A stretch of DNA of 36,455 bases from Pedosphaera sp. (GTDB taxonomy: Bacteria; Verrucomicrobiota; Verrucomicrobiia; Limisphaerales; UBA9464), in contig SIBK01000049.1 of the NCBI GenBank assembly GCA_009695205.1, positions 1 to 36,455 of the forward strand, in the 5' to 3' direction. Positions 7,732 through 18,242 of the stretch are shown here, one piece after another (positions within the stretch are counted from its first letter, which is position 1; every line of letters starts with the position of its first letter). The notes beneath the pieces were generated by a model. The model did no database searches. It was not told the DNA's origin and was given only the letters and a program-made list of their open reading frames with translations. A program made the position numbers and the translations under genes.

Positions 7732-10728
7732 GTGAGTCTGGCAGAGATGCTGCGGCGAGATTTCAATCCAGGAATAATACCGAACCCTTCGTTGCCAGTG
7801 CCACGCAGCATTTCAACGTCGATGTCGACAACGGTTTCGAGAAACTCGAGTTCCGCGGCCTTCCACCGGTCCATCGATTTCAAACGCGTTCTGATTCGTA
7901 TCGCGAAGCTCAAGCATGTGGCCCAATCGCTCCTCACTGCGGTCTCGCTGCCTCTTCGCGCGGCGGAAAATCCCAGTGCTGCCCTCCCTCCGCCCGCTTC
8001 CATTACCGTTGATTTTACACGCGATATTCAACCCATCTTCGCGCATTCCTGCTTCAAGTGTCACGGGCCGGAAAAACAGAAGGCAGGGCTACGTCTCGAC
8101 GACCACGCCTCGGCACTCCGAGGCGGCGACAACCACTCCCCGGCAATCGTTCCTGGGAAGGGATCTGAGAGCCCGCTTCTCAGAATTGTCGCCGGGCTCG
8201 ACCCGGACCTCGTGATGCCACCCTCGAATAAGGGAGAACGTCTTACCAGCGACCAGATCGCGCTTCTTCGTGCCTGGATTGATCAAGGTGCCATCGGGTC
8301 GAAGGAGGATGCCAGCTCCAGGTCGGAATCGCACTGGGCATTCACACCTGTGAATCAACCGCCAATTCCCGGGACGACGCCTTTTGTGGTCCAACCTGTT
8401 AATGCGATCGACAAATTCATCCATCAAAAACTTCAAGCTGCCGGACTTACTCCTTCGGGAGAAGCGGATCGAGTGACGTTGGCGCGACGCCTTTGGCTGA
8501 TCATGTTGGGGATCCCTCCGACCGCCGAAGAAGTGAGGGATTTCGTCACCGATCCGCGACCCGACGCCTATGCCCGGTTGGTGGACAAGGTACTCAGCGA
8601 CCCATCCTACGGCGAGCGTTGGGGGCGGCATTGGCTGGATGTGGTTCGTTTCGCCGAGAGCAATGGATTTGAAACCAACCGAGAACGAACCAGCGCCTGG
8701 CGATTCCGTGACTATATTATCGCGGCGCTCAATGCGGACAAACCGTACGATCGATTCGTCCGGGAACAGATTGTTGGAGACGCTTTAGGAGTCGACGTCG
8801 CAACCGGCTTCTTAGTCAGCGGCCCGGTCGACATCGTGGGAAGCCCCGATCCCGTGCTTACGGCTCAACAACGGGCTGACGAACTCGATGACATAGTCAG
8901 CACCACCGGCACGGCGTTCCTTGGACTTACCCTCGGATGCGCCCGGTGTCACACGCATAAATTCGATCCGATTTCCCAGAAAGAGTATTACGCGATGACT
9001 GCGGTATTCTCCGGGGTGAAGCATGGAGAACATCCCCTTCCCCTTCCCCCCGATCAAGCGATGCAGGTCGCCCGACTCGACGACACCCTGGCCCATCTTG
9101 AGAAGCAACTGGCCAAATTCAAGCTGCCGGCGGATCCCGCGTCTCGGGTTGCCACGGGGCGCCCTTCGCTGCGTCCGGCTGTAAACCCGATCAAGAACGA
9201 GGAAATCCTAAGCCCAATCAACGCTCGATACATCCGATTCACGATACTCGGGGCGAATCAAAGCGAACCGTGTATCGATGAACTCGAAGTTTGGGTCGGT
9301 GAACGAAACGTCGCCCTGGCAACAAATGGCACCCGGGTGACGGTCTCCGGCACACTTCCCGGATACGAGATCCATAAGATCGAGCATATCAACGACGGAA
9401 AACCGGGCAACGACCGGTCTTGGATCTCCAACGAAGCAGGACGTGGTTGGATCCAATTCGAATTGCCCCGGTCGGAGAGAATCGATCGAATTGTTTGGGG
9501 ACGTGACCGCTTGGGCCGATTCAGTGACCGGCTCGTCACCCAATATCGTTTCGAGGCGGCCGAGCAACCTGGCCAGTGGACGGTGATTGCAAGTTCCGAG
9601 GATCGTGAACCTTTCCTCAAAAAACCCGCCAAGCCCCACCCCTATCGGTTCGAACTCTTTTCCAACGCAGAGGCAGAACAGGGCCGGATGTGGTTCGCGG
9701 AACTCGGGCGCGTCGAGAAAGAGCGCGAAGTCGCTGCGAAAACCCCCACCACCTATTCGGGCACTTTCAAACAGCCCGGCGCGACCTATCGTCTTCATCG
9801 CGGTGATCCTATGCAGAAACGGGAAACAGTTTCTCCCGGCACGCTCGCCCTCTTTAGAGCCGTCGAACTTTCGTCCGATGAACCCGAACAACGTCGGCGC
9901 CAACAACTCGCTGACTGGATCACGAACCCGGCGAACCCTTTGACCGCCCGCGTCCTCGTCAATAGAATCTGGCAACACCACTTTGGAGTTGGCTTGGTTG
10001 CGACGCCAAACGATTTTGGTCGAAATGGGGCGAGACCCACAAACCCCGAATTGCTCGACTGGCTGGCGAGTGAGTTTGTCACCCAGGGATGGAGCATCAA
10101 AAAACTCCAACGTCAGATCCTGCTCTCGGCCACCTGGCGTCAATCCAGTCTACCCAGACCCGACGCTTTGAAGATCGATGGAACGTGCCGCCTTCTTTGG
10201 CGCTTTCCACCTCGCCGAATCGAAGCCGAAGGAATCCGTGACAGCATCCTTTTTGCATCGGGCAGTCTGGACTCAAGCCGCGGTGGGCCGAGTTTCTTCC
10301 TTCATAATGTCGATCGCGAAAACGTTTATCATTATCATCCGAAGGAAGATTTTGCGCCGGCCGAATTTCGCCGCATGGTCTATGCGTTCAAAGTCAGAAT
10401 GGAACAGGACGGAATCTTTGGCGCGTTCGACTGTCCGGATGGAAGTCTTGTGGCTCCGCGTCGGACGGTATCGACCACGCCTCTGCAAGCGCTAAATCTT
10501 TTCAATAGCCGGTTCACACTCGATCAAGCCGAACGTTTCGCGAATCGGCTCCGTTATGAAGCGGGCACGGTGAGCGGCGCTCAAATTCGGCGAGCGTGGC
10601 AGATTACTTTCAGTCGCGAACCAAGTCCTCAGGAAGCTCTGGATTCCGGGGCTTTTGTCGCCCGTGAAGGACTGACGGCGCTATGTCGCGCGTTGCTTAA
10701 TTCCAACGAATTCTTGTTTATCCCATGA
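7732..10728 (+). CDS. PSCyt1/DUF1549/DUF1553 cytochrome-type protein
   Basis: This is a PVC-typical exported protein. It has a planctomycete-type cytochrome c domain with CFKCH (Cys107-His111) at about residues 95-195, and a DUF1549 domain at about 225-440 that includes the usual second CxxCH ([12 protein letters not shown]). A discoidin/F5-8C-like beta domain lies at about 500-640, where linkers usually stand, and a DUF1553 domain at about 725-970 ends near the C-terminus ([15 protein letters not shown]). Such proteins are found with DUF1501 partners and are thought to act in the periplasm on polysaccharides or sulfated glycans; the reaction is not established. The GTG start at 7732 follows gaggg, but residues 1-60 are Ser/Arg-rich and unlike a signal peptide. 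A hydrophobic stretch with SLPLRAAE only appears at 65-79, so the start or 5' end is uncertain. It overlaps the next gene by 4 bp (ATGA). Confidence 0.9.
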   Translation: MSLAEMLRRDFNPGIIPNPSLPVPRSISTSMSTTVSRNSSSAAFHRSIDFKRVLIRIAKLKHVAQSLLTAVSLPLRAAENPSAALPPPASITVDFTRDIQPIFAHSCFKCHGPEKQKAGLRLDDHASALRGGDNHSPAIVPGKGSESPLLRIVAGLDPDLVMPPSNKGERLTSDQIALLRAWIDQGAIGSKEDASSRSESHWAFTPVNQPPIPGTTPFVVQPVNAIDKFIHQKLQAAGLTPSGEADRVTLARRLWLIMLGIPPTAEEVRDFVTDPRPDAYARLVDKVLSDPSYGERWGRHWLDVVRFAESNGFETNRERTSAWRFRDYIIAALNADKPYDRFVREQIVGDALGVDVATGFLVSGPVDIVGSPDPVLTAQQRADELDDIVSTTGTAFLGLTLGCARCHTHKFDPISQKEYYAMTAVFSGVKHGEHPLPLPPDQAMQVARLDDTLAHLEKQLAKFKLPADPASRVATGRPSLRPAVNPIKNEEILSPINARYIRFTILGANQSEPCIDELEVWVGERNVALATNGTRVTVSGTLPGYEIHKIEHINDGKPGNDRSWISNEAGRGWIQFELPRSERIDRIVWGRDRLGRFSDRLVTQYRFEAAEQPGQWTVIASSEDREPFLKKPAKPHPYRFELFSNAEAEQGRMWFAELGRVEKEREVAAKTPTTYSGTFKQPGATYRLHRGDPMQKRETVSPGTLALFRAVELSSDEPEQRRRQQLADWITNPANPLTARVLVNRIWQHHFGVGLVATPNDFGRNGARPTNPELLDWLASEFVTQGWSIKKLQRQILLSATWRQSSLPRPDALKIDGTCRLLWRFPPRRIEAEGIRDSILFASGSLDSSRGGPSFFLHNVDRENVYHYHPKEDFAPAEFRRMVYAFKVRMEQDGIFGAFDCPDGSLVAPRRTVSTTPLQALNLFNSRFTLDQAERFANRLRYEAGTVSGAQIRRAWQITFSREPSPQEALDSGAFVAREGLTALCRALLNSNEFLFIP

Positions 10729-12230
10729 ACCGGCCGAATTCGACAGTTTCCCATCCGTTGCTGGATCGACGCCAATTCCTCGGACACGCCGGCTCAGGCC
10801 TCGGGGCCATCGCTCTTACGCACCTGCTCGCGCGCCAGGGACTTCTCGCAGCGACAGTCTCCGGCAAGGAATCACTCCGACCGCTGATCGAAGCGGGACA
10901 TCCCTATGCGCCTCGAACGCCGCATTTGAACGCGCTGGCGAAAAATGTTCTGGTCATTTTTTGTAGCGGCGCCTGCAGCCACCTGGACACGTTTGACTAC
11001 AAACCCGAGCTCATTCGACGTCATGGAGAACCGCTTCCCGGAAGTGAAAAATTGATTACCTTCCAGGGTGAACAGGGCGCACTGACCCAGAGCCCGTGGA
11101 AGTTCAGACCCCGCGGCCAGAGTGGCAAGATGGTCTCCGACCTCCTCCCGAATCTTGGGGCGCTTGCCGATGACCTCTGCTTCATCCACTCCATGAAGGG
11201 CAAGACGAATACCCATGGTCCCGGAGAGAATTTCATGTCCACCGGCTCCGCGCTCGACGGTTATCCGAGCCTGGGAGCCTGGGTCACCTATGCGCTCGGG
11301 AGCGCCGATCAAAGCCTTCCCGCCTATGTCGCCATCCCCGATCCGCGGGGCAAACCCCAAAACAGCGTCAATAACTGGGCGCCCGGATTTCTCCCGGCTG
11401 CATTCCAAGGAACCGATTTTAACGCATCCCAACCGGTCCGTAACCTTACTCGCCCTGCTTCACTTTCGCCAACCGCCGATGCCGCCACTCGCGAGTTCTT
11501 GCAGCAGTTGAACGGGCGCCACGCCGCGCACTTCCCCGGCGACACGGAGTTGGCCGCTCGGATTGCGAGCTATGAACTCGCCGCGCGTATGCAGCTCACA
11601 ATTCCGGAAGTCGCCAACCTCTCGGACGAGCCCGCTCACATTCTCAAACTCTACGGGGCCGATGAAGGCGGGTCGAAGATATATGAAACGCGAGCCGCTT
11701 ACGCCCGCAATTGCATTCTCGCCCGACGCCTCATCGAGCGGGGTGTTCGTTTTGTCCAACTATTCAATGGAGCCTACCAAACCGGCGGTGAAGGCTTCAG
11801 CAATTGGGACGGCCACAAGGACATTCTTAACCAGTACAGTGTTCATGGGCCCGTCCTCGACAAGCCCACGGCGGGCCTCCTCTTGGATCTGAAGCAGCGC
11901 GGTCTGCTGAAAGACACACTCGTCGTGTGGTGCACTGAGTTTGGTCGCATGCCCACGTACCAAAAGGGAGCCCAAGGGCGTGACCACAACCCCAGTGGAT
12001 TCACCTGCTGGATGGCCGGAGCCGGCGTCAAGCCTGGGTTTAGTCACGGCGCCACCGACGATTTTGGACATCATGCGGTCCAAGATGTGGTCACCGTCCA
12101 CGATTTTCACGCCACGATTCTCCATCTCCTGGGTCTCGACCACGAACGTTTAACCTACTACCACAATGGTCTCGAACGCCGTCTAACCGATGTCCACGGC
12201 CAAGTGGTGACAAATATTCTAGCGGGATAA
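10725..12230 (+). CDS. DUF1501 family Tat-exported protein
   Basis: 501 residues with a twin-arginine export signal ([13 protein letters not shown], residues 13-25) followed by a hydrophobic segment. The body has the DUF1501/sulfatase-like layout: [18 protein letters not shown] near the N-terminus, [32 protein letters not shown] and [18 protein letters not shown] near the C-terminus. These His/Asp/Glu-rich motifs resemble alkaline-phosphatase-superfamily metal sites, but catalytic activity is unproven for most members. Translation is probably coupled to the DUF1549 protein through the ATGA overlap. The pair is a standard PVC unit, exported together and probably acting on the same polymer. It reads cleanly over its full length. 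Confidence 0.92.
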   Translation: MNRPNSTVSHPLLDRRQFLGHAGSGLGAIALTHLLARQGLLAATVSGKESLRPLIEAGHPYAPRTPHLNALAKNVLVIFCSGACSHLDTFDYKPELIRRHGEPLPGSEKLITFQGEQGALTQSPWKFRPRGQSGKMVSDLLPNLGALADDLCFIHSMKGKTNTHGPGENFMSTGSALDGYPSLGAWVTYALGSADQSLPAYVAIPDPRGKPQNSVNNWAPGFLPAAFQGTDFNASQPVRNLTRPASLSPTADAATREFLQQLNGRHAAHFPGDTELAARIASYELAARMQLTIPEVANLSDEPAHILKLYGADEGGSKIYETRAAYARNCILARRLIERGVRFVQLFNGAYQTGGEGFSNWDGHKDILNQYSVHGPVLDKPTAGLLLDLKQRGLLKDTLVVWCTEFGRMPTYQKGAQGRDHNPSGFTCWMAGAGVKPGFSHGATDDFGHHAVQDVVTVHDFHATILHLLGLDHERLTYYHNGLERRLTDVHGQVVTNILAG

Positions 12231-12332
12231 GATTGTCGCCCGCCTCAAAAATGGACAAGACGGACAGCGTGGATTCGCGGGAGGGTGGGACCGTGCTTCT
12301 GCGGTCTAAAACGACGAGCTATAGGGGGTACG

Positions 12333-13463
12333 CTAGAGCAACTTCTCCCCGCTTGTGTATTTCTTCAAGGCCTCGGTATCGAGCTCCAGGCCAAGGCCGG
12401 GCTTCATCGAAATCGCCAGCATGCCGTCCGCATCCAGCGGCCAGCCGCCCACTGTAATTTCATCGATAAAGGGCGAGCCCGTGAGATATTCGACGAGATC
12501 GGTAGCGGGAAAGGCGGACGCGAGCTGCAAATCGGCCGCAAGCCCGACGGCGGTGTTCCATCCATGCGGGATGAAGCGCACGCCGTGCTCCTGGGCCATC
12601 CACGCAATCCGGCGCTCTTCACTAATGCCCCCCACTTTCGTAACATCCGGCTGCACGATGTCGAAGGCGCGGGCCTCGAGCCACGGCTGGAAGGACTGAC
12701 GACGGGTGAGCACTTCGCCGCCCGAGATTGGCACCGGTGAATGTTCGCGCAACTTCACGTAGTCTTCGAGCGCGTCGGGAAGTAACGCTTCCTCAAACCA
12801 ATGCACATCGTAGTTGGCAAGCATCGTCGCTGTGTTGATCGCCCACTTGTAGCCGTTCATCCAAAAGGCATCGCTACCCCCGGCATCGACCATCAAACGC
12901 GCGTCTGATCCGATTGCTTCCCGTGCCGCTTTCACGATGGCTTCATCGGTGGCGGCATTGCGGCGACCAAACGGTCCCCAGCCGATCTTGAAGGCACGAA
13001 AACCCTGCGCCTTTACCGCCAGCAGATGATCGCGCAGTTTCGCAGGTTCATCCATAAGCAGTGACGCATACGGCTGCACGCGCTCGCGATAACGTCCACC
13101 GAGCAGACGTCCGACCGGCTGTCCCGTCGCCTTGCCAAGGAGATCCCACAACGCGATGTCGATGCCGCTGATCGCGTGGGTGATCGAACCGCCACGACCG
13201 AGCCAGAACATGTTCTGATGCAGCTTTTCGCTGACGCGCTCAGGCTCCAGCGCATTCTCGCCGCGATAGAGCGGCTCCAATACGGCGAGCGAGGCGCGCA
13301 CGAGCGCGTCATGAGTGAACACGCTGCCGAGGCCGACGACTCCCTCGTCGGTGTGAACAGCGATGAGCGTGTGAACGCAGTCTTCGGGCCGGAGTTCATT
13401 GCTCCAGCCGCCTTCCGGAGTGGCTCCGCGCAACCCTGCGCAGCGGATTTCTCGAATCTTCAT
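12333..13463 (-). CDS. Enolase-superfamily (mandelate racemase type) dehydratase, last in operon
   Basis: 376 residues from the ATG at 13463; the frame is open further upstream but that extension would overlap the preceding gene. The N-terminal capping domain ends near residue 120 and a (beta/alpha)7 barrel follows. Visible active-site residues are Lys159 (FKIGWGPFGR), metal ligands Asp193 (MVDAGG), Glu224/225 (HWFEEA) and Glu250 (SGGEVL), and an Asp273-His300 dyad (QPDVTKVGG, IPHGWNTAVG), with the 27-residue spacing of mandelate racemase. The second lysine of the common KxK motif is glycine here. That suggests dehydration of an acid sugar or related hydroxy acid rather than racemisation. It lies 8 bp after the M81 gene. 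A second member of the family opens the operon (20218-21399). Confidence 0.93.
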   Translation of the reverse strand: MKIREIRCAGLRGATPEGGWSNELRPEDCVHTLIAVHTDEGVVGLGSVFTHDALVRASLAVLEPLYRGENALEPERVSEKLHQNMFWLGRGGSITHAISGIDIALWDLLGKATGQPVGRLLGGRYRERVQPYASLLMDEPAKLRDHLLAVKAQGFRAFKIGWGPFGRRNAATDEAIVKAAREAIGSDARLMVDAGGSDAFWMNGYKWAINTATMLANYDVHWFEEALLPDALEDYVKLREHSPVPISGGEVLTRRQSFQPWLEARAFDIVQPDVTKVGGISEERRIAWMAQEHGVRFIPHGWNTAVGLAADLQLASAFPATDLVEYLTGSPFIDEITVGGWPLDADGMLAISMKPGLGLELDTEALKKYTSGEKLL

Positions 13464-13471
13464 GGGGATGT

Positions 13472-14968
13472 CTAATGTCGTTGGAAAAGTCGGGCCTCGG
13501 GAGCAAACGTCACGTTGGCATCGAGCGGAAATAAGGGACGCCGGCAGCGGGTGTGGCCGAGGTAAGGCAGGTTGGCGCTGGAGGACCCGGGCGCATCTAC
13601 ATTCACCATGCGAGCGCACCAGTCGGCGAACATGTGATGCTGGCAGTGAGGCGATTTGACCACCACAGCGTCGAAATGCCGCGGATTCTGGCCGTGCGCA
13701 AAGAAGAACGAGCGGTCGTATAGATTCACAGCCCGGCTGCTGACCACGAGCGTGACGTTGCCCGCATCCAGCACCGCCGTCGGTCCGGCAACCCATTCCT
13801 CACCGAAGGACTCGCTACGGAAACGTCCGTCCGCAAGCAATCGCACCCTGGCGGTGATCGGCAGCGGCTGAAAACGTCGCGGATCAAGCGTGCCGCCGAG
13901 CGTCGTCTGGATCGTGCCACCGATACCTGCGGCAAACGCCTGCTTCACGGCAGGTTCATCGACGATGGGCACCAACGTGCGTCCCGTGTAGCCGACTTCG
14001 ATGAGCGTGCGCAGAATCGCGTTGCTGTCGCCGGAGGCTCCCGAACTGGTTGCGTCCGCCGCATCCACGAGTGCGAGGGTTCCTTGTGTGCTGGCTTTGG
14101 CGATACGTGCCATTTCCGCGAGGATAACGAGTTGAACCCGCATTTTCTCACGGTTTGCCCAGAAGCCATCAGCAATACGGATTGCCTCACGCTCCGCTAA
14201 AGCCGGATCGTTGTTCGTCACGACAAAGCTATAAGTCTGTAGTGCGGGCACATCGGTGAATGGATTGCCGATGAACATGCCCGCGGAGAGTCCCAGCGGA
14301 CCGTTCTCGACTTCCTGCGCGATGCGAATGCTGTGACCGAACAAGCCCGTCGCGGTGATCAGTTCATCCCCGCGCACCAGGGCCGGGATCGCCACTTTCG
14401 CCGTCACCGGCTTCACCGCGCCTGCCATGATTCGCAGCAGGAGTCGTGCGGCACGCTGACCGGTTTGGAAGAAATCGACATGGGGATACGTATGATAGGC
14501 CACGATCGCATCGCTGTGCTCGAGCATGCGATCTGTGAGGATGCCGTGGAGATCGAGGGACACGACGATGGGAATGTCTTCACCAAGAATCTTGCGTGTT
14601 TGGGCCAGCAGCCAGCCTTCGGGATCGAATTCCAGCTCGCTGGCCATCGCGCCGTGCATGCAAAAATACACGCCGTCCACCGGCGGCGCCGATTCAATGC
14701 CATCCAGGAACTCCGTCGAGATCCGCTCCCATGCCCCGTTTTCCAAAGTGCCGCCCGAGCTAATGAAGAACGCGCTATAGGTCGGTACGAGATCCACACC
14801 CGGCGTCGCGTCGAACACACTCAACGCCCCGCCGATTTCATTGCGCACCGTGCGATGATACTTCAATAGCTCGGCTCCGCGACGAATCCCAAAGTCCTCG
14901 TAGCCGCTGAGGTGCGGGTTAAACGTGGACACTTCCTGTTTGCATTCGGCGATGAGAATTTTGGGCAT
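13472..14968 (-). CDS. M81 family metallopeptidase, MlrC-like
   Basis: 498 residues, the usual length for the microcystinase C (MlrC) family. The N-terminal domain has ECKQEVSTFNP (residues 8-18), CMHGAMASE (103-111) and the putative zinc site LDLHGILT with YPHVD (Asp139, His141, His163; the D-x-H plus H spacing fits MlrC models). The C-terminal domain has DAADATSSGASGDSN. MlrC hydrolyses small linear peptides carrying the Adda residue, but most family members have unknown substrates and are found in catabolic clusters. Here the gene sits 12 bp after an esterase and 8 bp before an enolase-superfamily dehydratase, so it probably cleaves an amide or peptide-like bond in the operon's substrate. 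No signal peptide is seen, so it should be cytoplasmic. Confidence 0.9.
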   Translation of the reverse strand: MPKILIAECKQEVSTFNPHLSGYEDFGIRRGAELLKYHRTVRNEIGGALSVFDATPGVDLVPTYSAFFISSGGTLENGAWERISTEFLDGIESAPPVDGVYFCMHGAMASELEFDPEGWLLAQTRKILGEDIPIVVSLDLHGILTDRMLEHSDAIVAYHTYPHVDFFQTGQRAARLLLRIMAGAVKPVTAKVAIPALVRGDELITATGLFGHSIRIAQEVENGPLGLSAGMFIGNPFTDVPALQTYSFVVTNNDPALAEREAIRIADGFWANREKMRVQLVILAEMARIAKASTQGTLALVDAADATSSGASGDSNAILRTLIEVGYTGRTLVPIVDEPAVKQAFAAGIGGTIQTTLGGTLDPRRFQPLPITARVRLLADGRFRSESFGEEWVAGPTAVLDAGNVTLVVSSRAVNLYDRSFFFAHGQNPRHFDAVVVKSPHCQHHMFADWCARMVNVDAPGSSSANLPYLGHTRCRRPLFPLDANVTFAPEARLFQRH

Positions 14969-14980
14969 GGGTGGGATACT

Positions 14981-16939
14981 CTACGGTTCAACGACGTTGG
15001 CGTTGCTCCACGTCTCGTCAAAATACCCGGCACGAACGACCTCCTCGGGGAAGGTTGTCGATAACGGCTGCCATGGAATTTCGTCGGATTTAATTTTCAT
15101 CACGGCCCAATCGCCCAGACGAGGGAATAGGAGATAGTTGAACGCGGCAAACTCTTTCTCGTGGAACGTATGGCCGCTATTGATGACGACATAGCGATTG
15201 GAGGCGAGTGGACTGGCACAGATGAAGACCGGGGCGTTATCCTTTGAAGTCTGCGTGCTGCCACCAAGGCGCACTTGATCGCGAGTCCACGTGACAGGCA
15301 GTTTAGGCAAGGCTTTGGCGATCCATAAATTACTGCCGGGATCGCCGAATAGAATGAGATGCCTGTCGCGCACGTCCGCCTCGGTGACGTCGGTGTCGTT
15401 CTTCAACGGCAGATCGCCACGCATATAGCGCGCCCATTCATACTCGAAGCGCCGCAGGCTGGCGGCGGCCCAGGCGTGGATCTCCACGTTCCATGGCTTC
15501 CCCGTGCCACGCACGCAGAGGAACGGTGTGGCGAACGCGTCGTCAATGGGGCCCTGCAGGCCCGGGCGTTTGCCTGTGAGTGGAATCTCGCTTCGCAACC
15601 CCTCGCATTGCCAGACGCCCTTTGTTTGCCCGAAGACCAAGACATCGTCGGGCGTATGGCGCGGTAGCGCGATCGGGACGCCGTTCAGTTTCACTTGGGT
15701 CACGGGGCGCAGAATGGCGAATCGTGTAATGTTTTTCACTTCGGCGATCTCGATGCCTTCGTCGTTGGCAACGGTCGCGCTAAACTCAGCGCGTTCATAA
15801 TGCCTGCCAAGAGCGAGGAGTTCGAGCCAGCGACAGCGGTTGTATTTCAGCGTCCAGGTGACGAATTGGAGCTGCTTCGGATCGTGGTTCAGTCCCTTTG
15901 CGGCGTATTCACCGATGCGGCGCATCTGATCAGCATGCGTGACAGGATCGATTACATGAGCGGTTCCTGGTGAGATAAGATTCACCATTTGAAGACCTTC
16001 CCTGGCGAAGGCTTCACCCATGTGGACGTGCGATTGGAAGAAGGGATCCTTCTCGCCGATGGCCGCGATGACGGGCACGGCACGGGCATTCGCGACGTAA
16101 TCCACGGAGTCGAGCATGTGGAGAGCGATCTCCTGATGAAACGGCAGCGGACCGACTTTGATAAAGCCGGGTATGGGTGTCTCCGAAAAGCGATGTGTGT
16201 CGACGTAGCCGCAGTAGGGACCGATGGCGACAAAGCGATCCGGGTGCTTCAAGCCGAGATGCCACGTGCCGGAGGCGCCCATCGACATGCCGCGAAGCAC
16301 AATGCGGTCGCGATCGATGCGATAATTTCGACAAGCGGCTTCGATGGCTTCAAACACATCCGTCTCACCCGCCCAGCGATAGCAATTCTCCACGCGACCC
16401 AGCGGATGCAGCTCAATATAATCGACGTCCGGAGCGGAGTGGCCGGCGCCTTCGTCAAAGCGCGCGCCAAAACGAAGCTCACTCATGCCCACGGGTTTGG
16501 AACTACCGTGGAGCACGACATCCAGTCGAACCGGCCTGCTGCCGTCATAGCTCTGCGGCACGATCGCGCCGTAGGGTTGTGTGGAACCATCGATAGCAGA
16601 GGCGAAGCCTCGCAGAACCTTGCCCTTCTTCGTGGTCCACGGAGTGTTGTTTGCGGCAAGCGCTTCGGCACGCTGCGAACCACGGGCCAGCGCATGCTTC
16701 AGCAGACTGACATCGTTCGGTGTAAGATTTGTTTCATAGCGGAGAGCCCAGGTAACGCCCTTGAGAAACAGCTCCACATCGGCTAACTGATCGACATTTG
16801 CTGGATGGAGATTTGCCAGCGTCGCCTTCAGTTGACGAGAGGCATCGAGGATTGATTTCGAGGGGATGTCCAGGGAATCCGCGCCGAATGCACAGGGCGT
16901 TGCAAGGATGAGAAAGGTGAAGGCGAGGGCGGTTTTCAT
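14981..16939 (-). CDS. Exported alpha/beta-hydrolase-fold esterase
   Basis: 652 residues with a clear signal peptide (MKTALAFTFLILATPCAFGA, cleavage near residue 20). The central region is a PHB-depolymerase/prolyl-oligopeptidase-like hydrolase: oxyanion segment VVLHGSSKP (141-149), nucleophile elbow GMSMG with Ser219, likely acid Asp298 (IGEKDPFF) and His328 (SPGTAHVID). The C-terminal 300 residues form beta-rich and second alpha/beta-like segments often seen in large secreted PVC esterases. It would hydrolyse an ester-linked polymer or acylated glycan in the periplasm and so feed the operon's transporter. Its start codon abuts the stop of the MFS gene with no gap, which suggests coupled translation. 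Confidence 0.9.
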   Translation of the reverse strand: MKTALAFTFLILATPCAFGADSLDIPSKSILDASRQLKATLANLHPANVDQLADVELFLKGVTWALRYETNLTPNDVSLLKHALARGSQRAEALAANNTPWTTKKGKVLRGFASAIDGSTQPYGAIVPQSYDGSRPVRLDVVLHGSSKPVGMSELRFGARFDEGAGHSAPDVDYIELHPLGRVENCYRWAGETDVFEAIEAACRNYRIDRDRIVLRGMSMGASGTWHLGLKHPDRFVAIGPYCGYVDTHRFSETPIPGFIKVGPLPFHQEIALHMLDSVDYVANARAVPVIAAIGEKDPFFQSHVHMGEAFAREGLQMVNLISPGTAHVIDPVTHADQMRRIGEYAAKGLNHDPKQLQFVTWTLKYNRCRWLELLALGRHYERAEFSATVANDEGIEIAEVKNITRFAILRPVTQVKLNGVPIALPRHTPDDVLVFGQTKGVWQCEGLRSEIPLTGKRPGLQGPIDDAFATPFLCVRGTGKPWNVEIHAWAAASLRRFEYEWARYMRGDLPLKNDTDVTEADVRDRHLILFGDPGSNLWIAKALPKLPVTWTRDQVRLGGSTQTSKDNAPVFICASPLASNRYVVINSGHTFHEKEFAAFNYLLFPRLGDWAVMKIKSDEIPWQPLSTTFPEEVVRAGYFDETWSNANVVEP

Positions 16940-18148
16940 TCAGCGTGTGGCTTCGTAATCGCGTGGAAACAGCTTTTTGATACCAACGATCAGTGCGAGT
17001 CCGGCCACAATATAGGCCAGCGCGGTCAGCGAGAGGAGGCGGTCGATGCCGAGAGATTGTTTCCACAGACCGCCAAACAAAGTCGCGAAGCCGGACACCA
17101 TGGCACCGAAGAAGTTCAGGACGCCAACGGCGGAGGCTCGTGTGACGGCGGGCACTACTTCGAAGGCGGCGGGGAAGATATTCCCCATCAGCAGGCCGCT
17201 GAACAACCCAAACCCAGCGGCAGCGATGCGAGTGACGTTGAGCGTGTCGCTATTGCCGAGTGCATGCAGGCAGGGTGCGCAGAGAATAAGACTGGCCGTC
17301 ATGAGCCAAAGCCGCGAGGCCTTGGTGCGGCGATAGAGTGAGTCCGCGAGCACGCCGCCACTGAGCAGGCCAATAGCGGTTGTGCCCTGGAGAAAGAGCG
17401 TGGCATTGAAGGCGGCGTCCGATTGATTCAGGGTGAATTTATCGTGGAGGAAGGTCGGCAGCCAGCCATAGAGGAGCCAGAGACCGAACACGAAGACGGG
17501 AAACACCACGCATAGCAGCAGGAAGGTTCGCACTTTAAACAAAGCGTGAAACGCCAGCGGTTTGCGGGTCGTATGGGTTTCGGCGGCGCTCTCTTCCGTC
17601 ACGCCGCGAAGGAACCAGAAGTACGGTAGCGCGTAGAGCAACCCGACCGCCCCCAGCATGAAGAAGGCGCCGCGCCATTGACCGCGATCCGCCATCCAGC
17701 CGCCGAACCAACTGCCTACGACGGTGCCAGCGATCTGCGCTGTCGTGAGCGTGGCAATGGCTCGCGAACGGAGCGTCGGCGGGTGAGCATTCGCGGTGAG
17801 TGCGATGGCCGTGGGCATGAACAGCGATTCCGAGATCCCCATCCCGGCTCGCAAGGCCAGCATGATTACGGCAGTCCCCGCAAAACCGGTGGCGACGGTG
17901 ACGAAGCTCCAAATGATGAGGCTGAGCACGACGAGCAGGCGCTTCGAGAATCGATCGGCGATTTGCCCGGCGATGGGACATCCGAAGGCATAGACCCACA
18001 GAAATATCGCACCCGTGAGACCTAACTGCTTGTCGGTCATGCCGAGGTCCGCTTTCAATGCCGGGAACATCGAGAACACGGCCTGTCGGTCACAGTAATT
18101 CAGAAAATAAGCGAACCACATGAAAGCGACGAGCAGGGTCGTTTTCAT
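16940..18148 (-). CDS. MFS transporter, organic-anion/sugar-acid type
   Basis: 402 residues from the ATG at 18148, chosen because MKTTLLVAFMWFAYFLNYCD starts transmembrane helix 1; the frame is open 20 codons further but that part is polar. About 12 hydrophobic segments are present. The loop 2-3 MFS signature is GQIADRFSKR (residues 60-69), and DR in NYCDRQAVFSMFPAL is typical of anion:cation symporters that import hexuronates, tartrate and related acids. It is the only transporter in the operon, placed between the deacylase (94 bp upstream) and the esterase (abutting). Uptake of a carboxylated product fits the two acid-sugar-type dehydratases, though this specificity is inferred. Confidence 0.92.
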   Translation of the reverse strand: MKTTLLVAFMWFAYFLNYCDRQAVFSMFPALKADLGMTDKQLGLTGAIFLWVYAFGCPIAGQIADRFSKRLLVVLSLIIWSFVTVATGFAGTAVIMLALRAGMGISESLFMPTAIALTANAHPPTLRSRAIATLTTAQIAGTVVGSWFGGWMADRGQWRGAFFMLGAVGLLYALPYFWFLRGVTEESAAETHTTRKPLAFHALFKVRTFLLLCVVFPVFVFGLWLLYGWLPTFLHDKFTLNQSDAAFNATLFLQGTTAIGLLSGGVLADSLYRRTKASRLWLMTASLILCAPCLHALGNSDTLNVTRIAAAGFGLFSGLLMGNIFPAAFEVVPAVTRASAVGVLNFFGAMVSGFATLFGGLWKQSLGIDRLLSLTALAYIVAGLALIVGIKKLFPRDYEATR

Positions 18149-18242
18149 GGTGGAGAATTCAGTCCCCTCATGGTGCACCGATCCGAGACCGGATGTTCTC
18201 TGGCGCAAGGTTCAGAAAGCGGCGAACGTTGCGAGGACTTCA

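Noticed and set aside
9208..10143. Minus-strand open frame of 311 codons
   Set aside because: It is antisense to the well-supported DUF1549/DUF1553 gene, with no motif.
12231..12332. Intrinsic terminator between the convergent DUF1501 and dehydratase genes
   Set aside because: Only a weak 5-bp stem (gaccg/cggtc) without a T run is visible.
13464..13796. 111-codon N-terminal extension of the last enolase-superfamily gene
   Set aside because: It overlaps the M81 gene and lacks family character; MKIREIRCAG at 13463 is the natural start.
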